Part shown: positions 26,412 through 35,279 of the stretch, piece by piece | Layout of the letters: each line of letters opens with the position of its first letter | How positions within the stretch are numbered: the first letter of the stretch is position 1 | Assembly: GCA_964434425.1 (NCBI GenBank) | Contig: CAYSVH010000011.1 | Location: 1 to 64,000 of the forward strand | Source: CALMEC01 sp964434425 | GTDB taxonomy: Bacteria; Actinomycetota; Thermoleophilia; Miltoncostaeales; Miltoncostaeaceae | Length of the DNA stretch: 64,000 nucleotides | Reading direction: 5' to 3' | Made by a program: the position numbers and the translations under genes | Notes under the pieces: generated by a model | Databases searched by the model: none | The model's input: the letters and a program-made list of their open reading frames with translations, nothing else | What the model was told of the DNA's origin: nothing

Positions 26412-26807
26412 TCAGGCCGCGGGCGGAGGATCATCCCCTGCGGGTGCACCGAGAAGCTCTTCGACGACGGCGGTGAGCTTCCGCACGATGGCGCCGCGCG
26501 AGACCACGATGGTGGCGCCGGCCTCCCGTGCCTCCTCGATGAGCTCCTCCCGCGTGTGGGCGCAGAAGCCCGCGATGGGGAGATCGGCGGTGGCTGGGTC
26601 GTCGCGAAGCGCCTTCAGGATGGCGACGGCATCGACGCCCTCGGCGTCCATCTCGATGACCAGTGCCGCCGCACCCTCGGCCAGCCTGGACTGCAGCCGC
26701 GTGGGGCTGGCCGCACCGGTGGCAGCACGCCCGATTCCCTCGATGCCCGAGACCAGCTTCTGCCGAAGGAGAAGATCCGGTGAGTAGACGACAATGGGCG
26801 CGAACAT
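26412..26807 (-). CDS. Degenerate CheY-like receiver protein
   Basis: A 131-residue single-domain protein with the alternating strand-helix pattern of a response-regulator receiver (PIVVYSPDLLLRQKL, AALVIEMDAEGVDAVAILKA, LPIAGFCAHTREELIEEA, GATIVVSRGAIVRKL). The phosphorylation Asp at the end of strand 3 appears to be Glu (VIEMD), the acidic pair after strand 1 is missing and the conserved Lys after strand 5 is not evident. It is therefore probably not phosphorylated and may be locked in one state. A TAGGCT box six bases before the ATG suggests its own leaderless promoter. It is upstream of and collinear with metH. Confidence 0.65.
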   Translation of the reverse strand: MFAPIVVYSPDLLLRQKLVSGIEGIGRAATGAASPTRLQSRLAEGAAALVIEMDAEGVDAVAILKALRDDPATADLPIAGFCAHTREELIEEAREAGATIVVSRGAIVRKLTAVVEELLGAPAGDDPPPAA

Positions 26808-26813
26808 GGGTGA

Positions 26814-26819
26814 AGCCTA
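26814..26819 (-). promoter_or_regulatory. -10 box of the receiver-like gene
   Basis: TAGGCT on the minus strand precedes the ATG by six bases. Confidence 0.55.
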
Positions 26820-26939
26820 ACTGGTGGATCCCGATCACCGGGAGGAGTGTCGGCGGCACGCCACGTCCCGGCGAGGACACGATTGACGTCGCTGGACAGG
26901 CCGGTCGTGCGTCGATCGCGCGACGCCGACCCAGCCGGA

Positions 26940-27394
26940 TCAGGATCCGGAGCCGCTCATCATCCCGCTGAGGGTCGTGGTATCCGGATCAACGAGATCC
27001 AACGCCTTTCCGTCGGGATGCATCAGATCGGGAAGCCCTCGGAGGACCTTGTTCACGGGGATAGCGAGATCTGGATCCACCGACCCTCGAACCGAAATCT
27101 CGCTACGGTCGCCACCGCCCACGACGGTCGCCGAGAATCCTTCCTTCACCTTGGAGAGGAGGAAGAGCAGCCCGACCCAAGCAGGGGAAAGAACACACCT
27201 CCGATGGCGCTGGCGGCCGCAACGAAGATCGACCAGGCCGGGCGACCGACCCGTGTCCCGATAACGACGTCGGGCCGAGGCATGGAGATCTCGTAGCTCG
27301 ACAGGGCCAGGGATGCGACGAGCTGGCAGCTCACCTCGTCCGGAGGAGCGGAGGTGAACACGGTGCGGCGGTAGGGATTCTCAGAAGTGGTCAC
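26940..27394 (-). pseudogene. Frameshifted small membrane protein
   Basis: A GTG at 27394 opens a frame with a soluble N-terminus (YRRTVFTSAPPDEVSCQLVA) and a membrane segment (AWSIFVAAASAIGGVFFPLL). Near 27175 this frame runs into a stop, while a second frame continues the helix and then a periplasmic or cytosolic tail (VKEGFSATVVGGGDRSEISV, DPDLAIPVNKVLRGL). One indel would restore a protein of about 150 residues. I recognise no family. Codon bias is lower than in neighbours, which suggests foreign origin or decay. Confidence 0.5.
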
Positions 27395-27655
27395 GATCGA
27401 TCGTCTCGTTCGGGTCGGCGTGTTCTCTGCATTCGTACACGGATGAGATATCGGCGCTCGGGGTTCTATCGACAGGTGGCCGGGGTTGCGGCAGCTCCCA
27501 TTCAGTCGGCCACTCTCCGACCCGCCCGTGTGGTGCGACGTCGCCGTCGCAGCCACCGACGCCCATCCAACTCAGCGGGCGTGGCGATGACGTTCACGCT
27601 GGAAGCATCCACCCGCGTGAATCGTGCATACGCTCGGAGCCCGCAGGCCACGAGT

Positions 27656-27684
27656 AGGCCGCTGGTGCCAGGCACCGGCGGCCT
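27656..27684. repeat. Palindrome with GGTGCC-A-GGCACC core
   Basis: Arms AGGCCGCTGGTGCC and GGCACCGGCGGCCT pair with one mismatch around A27670. It belongs to the same hairpin family as 119-151 but has a different outer stem. Confidence 0.8.
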
Positions 27685-27756
27685 CACCCACGCGTTCGAC
27701 GACGACACGAACCACGCGATTTGCAGGCATATCACCATACGCGCTCCATGAGCCTG

Positions 27757-27785
27757 AGGCCGCTGGTGCCTGGCACCAGCGGCCT
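27757..27785. repeat. Palindrome with GGTGCC-T-GGCACC core
   Basis: Perfect 14-bp arms (AGGCCGCTGGTGCC and complement) around T27771, exactly 101 bases from the preceding copy and with the same outer stem. It lies 18 bases after the NmrA-type stop codon and could act as that gene's terminator. The rest of the 400-base gap has no gene. Confidence 0.85.
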
Positions 27786-27802
27786 ACTCGGCGCCGTACG
27801 AC

Positions 27803-28660
27803 CTACGCCAGAACGGCCGAGATCGTCTCGGTGATCGGAGTGTCCGCCCGGACGACGCGGTCTCCCCTCGGCTCCAGCAGGCCACTCTCCTCCGCCCGGT
27901 ACATCTCGGCCAGCGTGTCGGCGACGTGCGCCGGGAGGCCGGCCTCCTGCAGCGCCGGCGACCACCCCTCCTCGGGGATCGTGACCACCGAAAGGGTGGT
28001 CCCCAGGGCGTCGCCGAGAGCCGCGGCGACGTCGGCCTCCGCGTACGACGGCCCCACGATGTCGACGGCTTCGCTCGTGGAGGGCGGCGACTGGAGGCAT
28101 GCCGCGGCGACCTCGCCGATGTCGCGTGTGGCGACCATGGGGTGCGGCCGATCCGCCGACGCCGCGAAGACCGGGTAGATGCCCTGGCCGCGCACGGCAC
28201 CGAGCACATCGCCGACCTTCTCCTGGAAGTGGCCCGGCCGGAGCGCCGTGACGGTGGCACCGGTCGCCCGAAGGGCGTTCTCGAGGTGGTGGAGACCGAC
28301 GATCGGTCCGGTGCCCTCCGGCAGGTCGGCGCCGACCGACGAGAGCATGACGACGTGCGGTACGCCGGCGTCGGCGACGGCGCCGGCGATGGACGCGATG
28401 AGCGCTCGGGTGTGGGACTCCGCGTCCTCGACCGCGGGGTCGAACGGGAGAAGGACGAAGAATCCCCGGGCTCCGGCGAGCGCCTCGGCCAGGCCGGCGC
28501 GATCCTCCAGCCCGACGATCCGCGCCAGGGCTCCCCGGCGCTCCCACGGCTCAGCGGCATCGGGACGACGGACGAGGACGCGTACATCGGCACCTGCGGC
28601 GATGAGGCGCTCTGCGGTGGCCGAGCCCACTCGGCCGGTGGCTCCTGCGATGGCGAACAT
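27803..28660 (-). CDS. NmrA-like NAD(P)-binding protein
   Basis: A 285-residue Rossmann-fold protein of the atypical short-chain dehydrogenase / NmrA group. The N-terminal MFAIAGATGRVGSATAERL is the GxxGxxG dinucleotide motif, and later patches are FFVLLPFDPAVEDAESHT, VVMLSSVGADLPEG and ALRPGHFQEKV. The usual SDR Tyr-x-x-x-Lys is not evident, so it may bind the nucleotide as a sensor or act on a quinone-like substrate. GAAGGAG precedes the ATG. It is divergent from an AraC-type gene, and an 11-bp inverted repeat lies between them, indicating that the AraC protein probably controls it. Confidence 0.85.
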   Translation of the reverse strand: MFAIAGATGRVGSATAERLIAAGADVRVLVRRPDAAEPWERRGALARIVGLEDRAGLAEALAGARGFFVLLPFDPAVEDAESHTRALIASIAGAVADAGVPHVVMLSSVGADLPEGTGPIVGLHHLENALRATGATVTALRPGHFQEKVGDVLGAVRGQGIYPVFAASADRPHPMVATRDIGEVAAACLQSPPSTSEAVDIVGPSYAEADVAAALGDALGTTLSVVTIPEEGWSPALQEAGLPAHVADTLAEMYRAEESGLLEPRGDRVVRADTPITETISAVLA

Positions 28661-28713
28661 GGTGTGCTCCTTCGTGACGTGATCTGACCTTTCAACCACG
28701 CTAGAAGGCATCA

Positions 28714-28759
28714 GATGGATGATCTATGATCGCAGCGGCACGATTATTGATCATCCGTC
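28714..28759. promoter_or_regulatory. Inverted-repeat operator between NmrA-like and AraC-type genes
   Basis: GATGGATGATC at 28714-28724 and GATCATCCGTC at 28749-28759 are inverted copies matching at 10 of 11 positions, separated by 24 bases. The arm length and spacing suit two AraC-family monomers or one dimer. The intergenic region is 138 bases long and holds both promoters. Confidence 0.6.
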
Positions 28760-28798
28760 CGCGCGTACCGGATGACACCCAGAGGAAAGCACCACAGG

Positions 28799-29779
28799 AT
28801 GAGCACCGCGACCTTCCCTCCCGCAACACGCGACCGCCTGGCGCGCGTGCTCCACTCGCTGCGGATGCGCGGCGCCTTCTACTGCGACTCGACCCTCACC
28901 GAGCCGTGGGCGCTGACGATGCCCGTCCTCCCCGACGCCGTCAGTTTCCACGTCATCACACACGGTGTCTGCTGGCTTCGCCTGGATGGGGCCGAGCCGG
29001 TCGAGCTTCGCGCCGGTGACATGGCGCTCGTCACCCACGGCCTCGGGCACGAACTCCTGAGCGCCGAGGATGCGGTGGCGACCGAACGTGTGGACGAGCT
29101 TCCGCAGGAGTTCAGGAACCCGCACTACTCCGTTCTGCACCACGGGGGCGGCGGACGGAGCACCAAGCTGATCTGCGGGATCGTCTCGTTCGACGAGCCG
29201 ACGGCACGGGAACTCGTCGCGAGCCTTCCATCCCTCATCCACCTGGACGGAGACGGCACCTCGGTGGCACCGGCCCTGCGCGACACACTGCGCCTCATGG
29301 CAGATGAGCTGGCCCACCCACGTCCGGGCGGTGAGGCCGTGGCCACGCGGCTGGCCGACATCCTCGTGGTGCAGGCGATCCGCGCGTGGCTGGACCAGGA
29401 GCCCGACACCGGCGACGGCTGGCTGCGGGCACTGAACGACGAGCGCATCGGCGCGGTCCTCGAAGAGATCCACCGCGATCCCGGTCGCGACTGGAACCTG
29501 GCCGCCCTCGCCCAGACCGCCGCGATGTCACGATCCGCGTTCAGCGCCCGTTTCATGGACCTGGTCGGCGAGGCACCCATCGCCTACCTCACCCGGTGGC
29601 GGATGAACCTCGCACAGACGCAGCTCATGGAAGGCGACGCCACCATCGCCCAGGTGGCGTCCGACGTGGGCTACGGATCGGAGGCCGCGTTCAACCGTGC
29701 CTTCACGCGAACCACCGGCCGCACACCGGGATCGGTGCGACGCGAGGCATCGACGGTCGCCGAGTTCATGTCGCCTTGA
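28799..29779 (+). CDS. AraC-family transcriptional regulator with cupin domain
   Basis: A 326-residue regulator. The N-terminal sensing half is a cupin of the AraC-binding-like type (FHVITHGVCWLRLDGAEPVE, DMALVTHGLGHELL). The C-terminal 100 residues form the double helix-turn-helix (WNLAALAQTAAMSRSAFSAR; IAQVASDVGYGSEAAFNRAF). The end matches the AraC signature TGRTPGSVRRE. The ATG at 28799 is preceded by AGAGGAAAG. Divergence from an NmrA-like gene is a classical regulator-target arrangement, seen often for NAD(P)-binding detoxification enzymes. Confidence 0.92.
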   Translation: MSTATFPPATRDRLARVLHSLRMRGAFYCDSTLTEPWALTMPVLPDAVSFHVITHGVCWLRLDGAEPVELRAGDMALVTHGLGHELLSAEDAVATERVDELPQEFRNPHYSVLHHGGGGRSTKLICGIVSFDEPTARELVASLPSLIHLDGDGTSVAPALRDTLRLMADELAHPRPGGEAVATRLADILVVQAIRAWLDQEPDTGDGWLRALNDERIGAVLEEIHRDPGRDWNLAALAQTAAMSRSAFSARFMDLVGEAPIAYLTRWRMNLAQTQLMEGDATIAQVASDVGYGSEAAFNRAFTRTTGRTPGSVRREASTVAEFMSP

Positions 29780-29903
29780 CAGTTTTTGTCCAGCCGACGC
29801 GAACGAGACCGCGTCGATGGCCCGCCGAGCGTTGTCGCCCCAGGACACATCCCATCCCGTACCCGACGGCCGAGAACTCCGTACCCCTGCCAAGATGAAC
29901 CGC

Positions 29904-31754
29904 ATGACACCACCGCTGATCCCCCTCGAGCACTTCTTCGACGACCCGGAGCGCGCGGCACCGCGCATCTCGCCCGACGGATCGCGCCTCGCGTGGCTCG
30001 CACCGGGGGATGGAGCGCTCAACGTGTGGGTGTCGGACCGCGACGGAGGCGAGCCCGTCCAGGTCACGCACGACTCGGACCGCGGCATCCGCGACTACGC
30101 ATGGTCGCGCGACGGCGCCCGCATCCTCTACCTGCAGGACACCGGTGGCGACGAGAACAACCACCTCTTCGTGACGGATCCCTCCGACCCCGACGCCGAG
30201 GACCGCGACCTCACGCCGTTCGAGGGGGTCAAGGTGAGCGTGGTGGACGTTCCGCGACACGACCCCGCCCACCTTCTGATCACCACGAACCGGCGCGACC
30301 CGGCACTCTTCGACGTCGAGCGCGTCGACATCACGACGGGCGAGATCACGTTCGTCGCCGAGAACCCCGGCAACATCCTCGGCTGGCTGACCGATCGCGA
30401 CGCCCGGCTGCGCGCCGCCTTCGCGCAGACAGCCACCGGCGACCACGAGCTCCTGGTGCGCGACGACGAGTCGTCGGAGTTCCGGGTGCTCGCCGAGTTC
30501 GACAACGAGGACAGCGGCTACCCGTACGCGTTCAGCGCGGACGGACGCGAGATCTACGTGGGAAGCGCGAAGGGCAGCGACCTGGTCCGGCTGGTCGCCA
30601 TCGACGTTCAGAGCGGCGAGGAGCGGGAGATCGACTTCGACGAGGAGGCCGACCTCGGCCGGCCCGTCATCTCGGACAGGACGGGTGCGCTGCTGGGTGC
30701 GGTCTACCGCCGCGACCGCATCGTCATGCACCCCTTCGACGACCGTTTCGCCGGCGACTGGGAGCGCCTGCGCGCCGTGCACCCCGGCGACCCGATGATC
30801 ACCGGAACCGACGACGACGAGCGCTACTGGACCGTCGTCTTCGACGACGACCGCGACCCCGGTGCCACGTACCTGTTCGACCGGCGGGACGGCGAGGCAC
30901 GCCTTCTGTTCCGGTCACGCCCGTGGCTGGACCCGTCCACCCTGGCCGAGCGGCGTCCGGTGCGCGTCACCTCACGTGACGGGCTGGTGCTGCGCTGCTA
31001 CCTCACCCTCCCGGTGGGAGCCGACGAGCGGAACCTCCCCACGGTGCTCTTCGTCCACGGCGGCCCGTGGGCCCGCGACGCGTGGGGCTGGGACCCGCAG
31101 GCGCAGTTCCTGGCCAACCGCGGGTACGCCGTGCTGCAGGTGAACTACCGGGGGTCGAGCGGCTTCGGGAAGACGTTCATGCACGCCGCCGAGCGGGAGT
31201 TCGCCGGGAGGATGCACGACGACCTCATCGACGCCGTCGACTGGCTGGTGGCCGAGGGCATCGCCGATCCCGACCGGATCGCCATCTACGGTGGAAGCTA
31301 CGGCGGATACGCCGCCCTCGTCGGTGCAACGTTCACCCCGGACGTGTTCGCCGCGGTGATCAGCGTGGTGGGGCCGTCCAACCTCGTCACCCTCATCCGG
31401 AGCTTTCCGGCCTACTGGAAGCCGCTTCTCGCCGGCACGTGGTTCCGCTTCGTCGGCGACCCGGACGACCCAGCGCAGCTCGCCGACCTGGAGGCCCGGT
31501 CGCCCATCAACCGAGTGGATCAGATCCGCGCACCACTCCTCGTCATCCAGGGTGCGAACGACCCTCGGGTGAGGAAGCAGGAATCGGACCAGATCGTCGA
31601 CGCCCTCGCCCAGCGGGGCGTGCCCGTCGAGTACATGGTGAAGGACGACGAGGGCCACGGGTTCGTGAAGCCCGAGAACCGCATGGACATGTACCGGCTC
31701 GTGGAGCGCTTCCTCGCCGACCACCTGGGCGGCAGGCGGAGCGAGGTGGCTTAG
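29904..31754 (+). CDS. S9-family prolyl-oligopeptidase-type serine peptidase
   Basis: A 616-residue peptidase. An N-terminal seven-bladed propeller (about residues 1-350, with WD40-like repeats such as FSADGREIYVGSAKGSD) gates a C-terminal alpha/beta-hydrolase domain (about 370-616). The catalytic Ser is in YGGSYGGYAALV, the Asp in VIQGANDPRV and the His in DDEGHGF. LFVHGGPWARD is the oxyanion-hole region. There is no signal peptide, so it acts in the cytoplasm on small peptides. Two ATGs are possible; I favour 29904, because a CAAGAT box lies seven bases upstream and neither ATG has a ribosome site, but 29895 is not excluded. Confidence 0.92.
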   Translation: MTPPLIPLEHFFDDPERAAPRISPDGSRLAWLAPGDGALNVWVSDRDGGEPVQVTHDSDRGIRDYAWSRDGARILYLQDTGGDENNHLFVTDPSDPDAEDRDLTPFEGVKVSVVDVPRHDPAHLLITTNRRDPALFDVERVDITTGEITFVAENPGNILGWLTDRDARLRAAFAQTATGDHELLVRDDESSEFRVLAEFDNEDSGYPYAFSADGREIYVGSAKGSDLVRLVAIDVQSGEEREIDFDEEADLGRPVISDRTGALLGAVYRRDRIVMHPFDDRFAGDWERLRAVHPGDPMITGTDDDERYWTVVFDDDRDPGATYLFDRRDGEARLLFRSRPWLDPSTLAERRPVRVTSRDGLVLRCYLTLPVGADERNLPTVLFVHGGPWARDAWGWDPQAQFLANRGYAVLQVNYRGSSGFGKTFMHAAEREFAGRMHDDLIDAVDWLVAEGIADPDRIAIYGGSYGGYAALVGATFTPDVFAAVISVVGPSNLVTLIRSFPAYWKPLLAGTWFRFVGDPDDPAQLADLEARSPINRVDQIRAPLLVIQGANDPRVRKQESDQIVDALAQRGVPVEYMVKDDEGHGFVKPENRMDMYRLVERFLADHLGGRRSEVA

Positions 31755-31779
31755 GAAAACCGGGTCAGTGCGACCCCGG

Positions 31780-32145
31780 TCAGGTCCTATCTCGACCGGC
31801 GACGTAGTCTGCGAGGGCAGAATCCAGACGCTGAAGCGTGGTTTCGATGACATCACGGACAACATCCTTGTCAACACCGAAGTACTCGTGGATGAGGATG
31901 TTGCGCATGCCACGGATCGCGGCCCAATCGACTTGAGGCAGGGCATCGACAACGTTCGCCGGAAGATGTCTCGCGGCTTCACCGATGACAGCGATGTTCC
32001 GTTCGACCGCATCGGCGGCCATATCCGCCAGATGTCCTCAGATGGTTGGTTCCACCTCGGTCGCATCGAGATCATCCGCGTATCTGAGGCATCGGGCAAT
32101 CGCCGCCCGGATGTCGGTGATCCACTCCTCTGGGCCGCGGCTCAC
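31780..32145 (-). pseudogene. HepT-type toxin with premature stop
   Basis: The GTG at 32145 overlaps the MntA stop (GTGA) and opens 35 codons of a DUF86/HepT protein (GPEEWITDIRAAIARCLRYA). They end in an in-frame TGA at 32038-32040. The same frame then continues with the rest of the domain, including AVERNIAVIGEAARHLP and the RNase-like RNILIHEYFGVD motif. Full length would be about 121 residues. HepT of type VII systems is an RNase or is inactivated by nucleotidyl transfer from MntA. The C-terminal piece could restart at the ATG at 32022 but would lack the first helices. Confidence 0.88.
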
Positions 32146-32462
32146 AGTGCCACCGCGTCGGCGATGGCGGTCGCGGAGACACGGCGCTTCAGCAGGTCGA
32201 CCGAGAACGCGTCCACGTCGCGTTCGAGAATCCGACGGAACTCCTCGCTCAGACCGCCCGCACGAAAGAGAATGTTCCCATCGGCCGGATCGAGATCGAC
32301 CAGGACGTCGATGTCACTGTCCGCGTTGGCATCGCCACGTGCGACCGAACCGAAGAGCCGCGGATTCGTGGCACTGTACTTCTGCAGTACAGCCTCGAGT
32401 TCACCGCGTCGCGCTTCGATGAGCTCACGAAGAGCGATGCTCGACGGCGTAGCGGTACTCAT
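32142..32462 (-). CDS. MntA-type minimal nucleotidyltransferase antitoxin
   Basis: A 106-residue nucleotidyltransferase. The catalytic motif is FGSVARGDANADSDIDVLVD (residues 37-56), with the Gly-Ser pair and the two metal-binding Asp residues intact. In MntA/HepT (type VII) systems this enzyme modifies a tyrosine in the toxin to silence it. The stop codon overlaps the toxin start. A TACCCT box six bases before the ATG suggests a leaderless promoter. It appears functional although its partner carries a nonsense mutation. Confidence 0.9.
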   Translation of the reverse strand: MSTATPSSIALRELIEARRGELEAVLQKYSATNPRLFGSVARGDANADSDIDVLVDLDPADGNILFRAGGLSEEFRRILERDVDAFSVDLLKRRVSATAIADAVAL

Positions 32463-32468
32463 ACTTCC

Positions 32469-32474
32469 AGGGTA
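32469..32474 (-). promoter_or_regulatory. -10 box of mntA/hepT
   Basis: TACCCT on the minus strand lies six bases upstream of the mntA ATG. Confidence 0.5.
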
Positions 32475-32495
32475 GCGAACACCAACGCAGGACCC

Positions 32496-35279
32496 CTACG
32501 ACGACGCGCGCTCCGGGGCCGCCAGGTCGATGATGCGGCTGGAGCCACCCGGATCCTTGCGGATGTAGATCGCGCTTCCCAGACGCTCAGCCACACCCGG
32601 CAGGTGGGTGATCACGACGACGAGGCGCCCGTCGTCGGCCATGCGCTCCACCCCGGTGATGGCCAGCTCGAGGGAGTCGGCATCCAGGCTCGAGAAACCC
32701 TCGTCGAGGAAGAGGCACTCGAGGCGCCCGTCCGTGCCGCTCGCGATGTCGGACATCGCGAGCGCCAGCGAGAGGCTCGCCAGGAAGCGCTCGCCCCCGG
32801 ACAGGGTGGCGGCACTTCGCAACCGGTGCCCGCGCCGGTGGTCGATCACGGCGAGCGGGTCGGGATCCTTGCCCGAGAAGGTGTACGCCCCGTTCGACAG
32901 GGTGAGAAGCCGCTGCGTCGCGCCCCGCGCGAGACGCTCGTGGAACCGGCTGAGGAGGAACCGCGGAAACCGGTTGGCCTGGAGGTCCTGCGCCAAGATC
33001 GCCGCCATCTCGGCACGGCGGCGCTCCCCGTCCGTCTGGCCCTGGAGGCGCTGGCCCTCCACAGCGGCGCGCTCCGTGGTGGCGAGGCGCTCCGCGGCAC
33101 GCTGGTATTCGGCATTGGCCGCACGGAGACTGGCGGGGAAATCGACGCCCGGATCGACGCCCAGCGCGGTGGCGTGCTTGGCGACCCGGGCGTCGATCTC
33201 CTCGGCCTGCGCCTGCGCCTCCGTGATGCGCTCGGCTGCGTCCTGTGCGGCCCACTCGGCCTGACGCGAGAACTCGGCGGCCTGCTCCATCAGCTCGTCC
33301 GGCGAGATGTCGGTGCTCGGTGCGTCCAGCCCGAGGCGCGTCGCGACCACCGCGAGGGATTGGCGGAGGGGGTTGATCTGCGTCTGCTCGATCCGGCGGA
33401 GGCTTCCCTCGGCGTCCATGACCTCGGCCGTGCACTGCGTGACGGTGGACGCCGCGAGAGTCACCGACTCCTCAAGCGACTGGAGATCGCGGATGGCGAC
33501 GTCGAGCACCGTCACCGGGTCCTCGTCCCCGGCGCGCTCACCCAGCCGCTGCTCGAGGGAGGCGACCTCCTCCTCGTCGTGAAGCAGCCGGGCGTGGGCC
33601 TCGGTGACCGACCCGGTCTCCTGTTCGATCCACGACGTGAGCTGGTCGAGCCGGCCCTTCGCCTGCTCGTGCATCCGCTCGACCTCGGCGACACGCACGG
33701 CCAGCAGCTCGTTCGCGGCGGCGTCGTCCGGGTCGATGCCGGGGTCGAGGAGACGCAGCGCGGCCAGTGCCTCGCCCGCACGCTCGCCCGCACCGGCCCG
33801 ATGGCGCAGGGCGGCACGGTGCTCCCCCTCCTGCTCGTTCAGGACCGCCGTCAGACGCGCCGCACGCTGGTGCAGGGACGCGACGTCGACGGCGACCGAG
33901 TCGAGATCGTCCTCCGGCACCGGTGGGACGACGTGGACGGCCTGCTCACAGACCGGGCAGGGGTCCCCGACGGTGAGGCCGCTTCGAAGGGTGGTCGCCA
34001 GCTGCGCACGACGCAGTGCATCGAGACCCTCGTCGGCGAGTTCGGCGTCGTCCGTGGCGAGACGGGCCTCCTCCTGTGCGGCGTCCCGCGCCGCCTGTGT
34101 GGTGGCCACCTCGGCCTCGGCCTCACGGATGACCCGGCGGGCCGCATGAAGCGCGTCGACCGCGTCACGCACCTCACGTTGGGCGTTCCGCCTGTCCTGG
34201 AGCTCGGCGACCTCGGCGCGCAGACCCTCGGCCTCGATGCGCCGACGGGCGACCTCCTGGCGTCGCGCCTCGAGCTTCTCGCGGACCACCGGGACGGCCG
34301 CACGGACGGCCGCCAGGCGTTCGGCCACCGCGCGGAGCGCGGCGAGGTCGGACACGCTGCCGCCGTACTCCTCCTGCAGACGATCCCGTGCGTCGGCGGC
34401 ATCGTCGGCGGTGCGCTGCGCCTCGATGCGCTGACCCCGGACCTCGGCGAGCCGCTCGATGACCTCCCGGTGCGCGGTCAGGGCGGAGTCCCAGCCCTCG
34501 CGCGTGCCCAGATCGATGGCGGCGGACTGGATCTGCTTGAGGGTGGCGGTCGCCTCCGAGATGCGCACGCGCTCACGGGCCGCCAGGTCCATGAGCGGCT
34601 GGAGCGCCGCCAGCTGCGCCTGCCGTCCCGCGGCCGCACGCAGATCGCGGGCAGCCTGATTGCGGACGGCGGTGTCGACGGATCCGAGCCGCAGACGCTC
34701 AGCGTCGAGCGCCTCGGCCGTCGCCGTGTGCGCATCGCGCGCCGCGATCGCCGCCGTACGGACGGCCTCCAGGCCGGTGACGCCGAAGAGCTGCCGCAGG
34801 ATGTTGTCGCGATCCTTGGGCTGCGCCTGAAGGAACTGCGAGAACCGGCCCTGCGCGAGGAGGACCGCCGAGGTGAACGTCTGGAACGACATCCCGATGA
34901 GCGACACGATCCGCCGATTGACGGCGGCGTGCCCGGTGATGCGACCGGTGGCGACACCGTTGTCGTCGAGCTCCTCCAGCACGTGGTTGGGCTCGGGAGC
35001 CTGCGGGCCGAAGCGGCGGATGACGCGCCAGAGCGTGGTTCCCGACGTCGCGGCGAACTCGAGCTCGACCTCGCCGTGCGTGGCCCCGAGGGAGAGCAGC
35101 TCCCGCGGCCCCGCCAGCTCGGGGGTCCGTCCGTAGAGGGCGAAGCACACGCCGTCCAGGATGGAGGTCTTGCCCGCGCCGGTGTCGCCGGCGATGACGA
35201 CGAGGCTGTGGTGCGACAGGTCGACCGACGCGTCGGAGTACGACCGGAAGGAGACCAGGCGAAGGCGGAGCGGCCTCAT
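32496..35279 (-). CDS. sbcC: Exonuclease subunit SbcC (Rad50-like SMC ATPase)
   Basis: A 927-residue SMC-type ATPase that with SbcD forms a nuclease opening hairpins and protein-blocked DNA ends. The N-terminal Walker A is GDTGAGKTS (residues 31-39), Q-loop FSQFLQAQPKDR follows, and two long coiled coils flank a central zinc hook, DPCPVCEQ. The C-terminal half has the signature TLSGGERFLASLSLALAMSD and Walker B ECLFLDEGFSSLD. The length is usual for actinobacterial SbcC. The ATG overlaps the sbcD stop (ATGA), ensuring equal synthesis. Genomes rich in hairpin repeats, as here, would give it substrates, but that link is speculative. Confidence 0.96.
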   Translation of the reverse strand: MRPLRLRLVSFRSYSDASVDLSHHSLVVIAGDTGAGKTSILDGVCFALYGRTPELAGPRELLSLGATHGEVELEFAATSGTTLWRVIRRFGPQAPEPNHVLEELDDNGVATGRITGHAAVNRRIVSLIGMSFQTFTSAVLLAQGRFSQFLQAQPKDRDNILRQLFGVTGLEAVRTAAIAARDAHTATAEALDAERLRLGSVDTAVRNQAARDLRAAAGRQAQLAALQPLMDLAARERVRISEATATLKQIQSAAIDLGTREGWDSALTAHREVIERLAEVRGQRIEAQRTADDAADARDRLQEEYGGSVSDLAALRAVAERLAAVRAAVPVVREKLEARRQEVARRRIEAEGLRAEVAELQDRRNAQREVRDAVDALHAARRVIREAEAEVATTQAARDAAQEEARLATDDAELADEGLDALRRAQLATTLRSGLTVGDPCPVCEQAVHVVPPVPEDDLDSVAVDVASLHQRAARLTAVLNEQEGEHRAALRHRAGAGERAGEALAALRLLDPGIDPDDAAANELLAVRVAEVERMHEQAKGRLDQLTSWIEQETGSVTEAHARLLHDEEEVASLEQRLGERAGDEDPVTVLDVAIRDLQSLEESVTLAASTVTQCTAEVMDAEGSLRRIEQTQINPLRQSLAVVATRLGLDAPSTDISPDELMEQAAEFSRQAEWAAQDAAERITEAQAQAEEIDARVAKHATALGVDPGVDFPASLRAANAEYQRAAERLATTERAAVEGQRLQGQTDGERRRAEMAAILAQDLQANRFPRFLLSRFHERLARGATQRLLTLSNGAYTFSGKDPDPLAVIDHRRGHRLRSAATLSGGERFLASLSLALAMSDIASGTDGRLECLFLDEGFSSLDADSLELAITGVERMADDGRLVVVITHLPGVAERLGSAIYIRKDPGGSSRIIDLAAPERASS

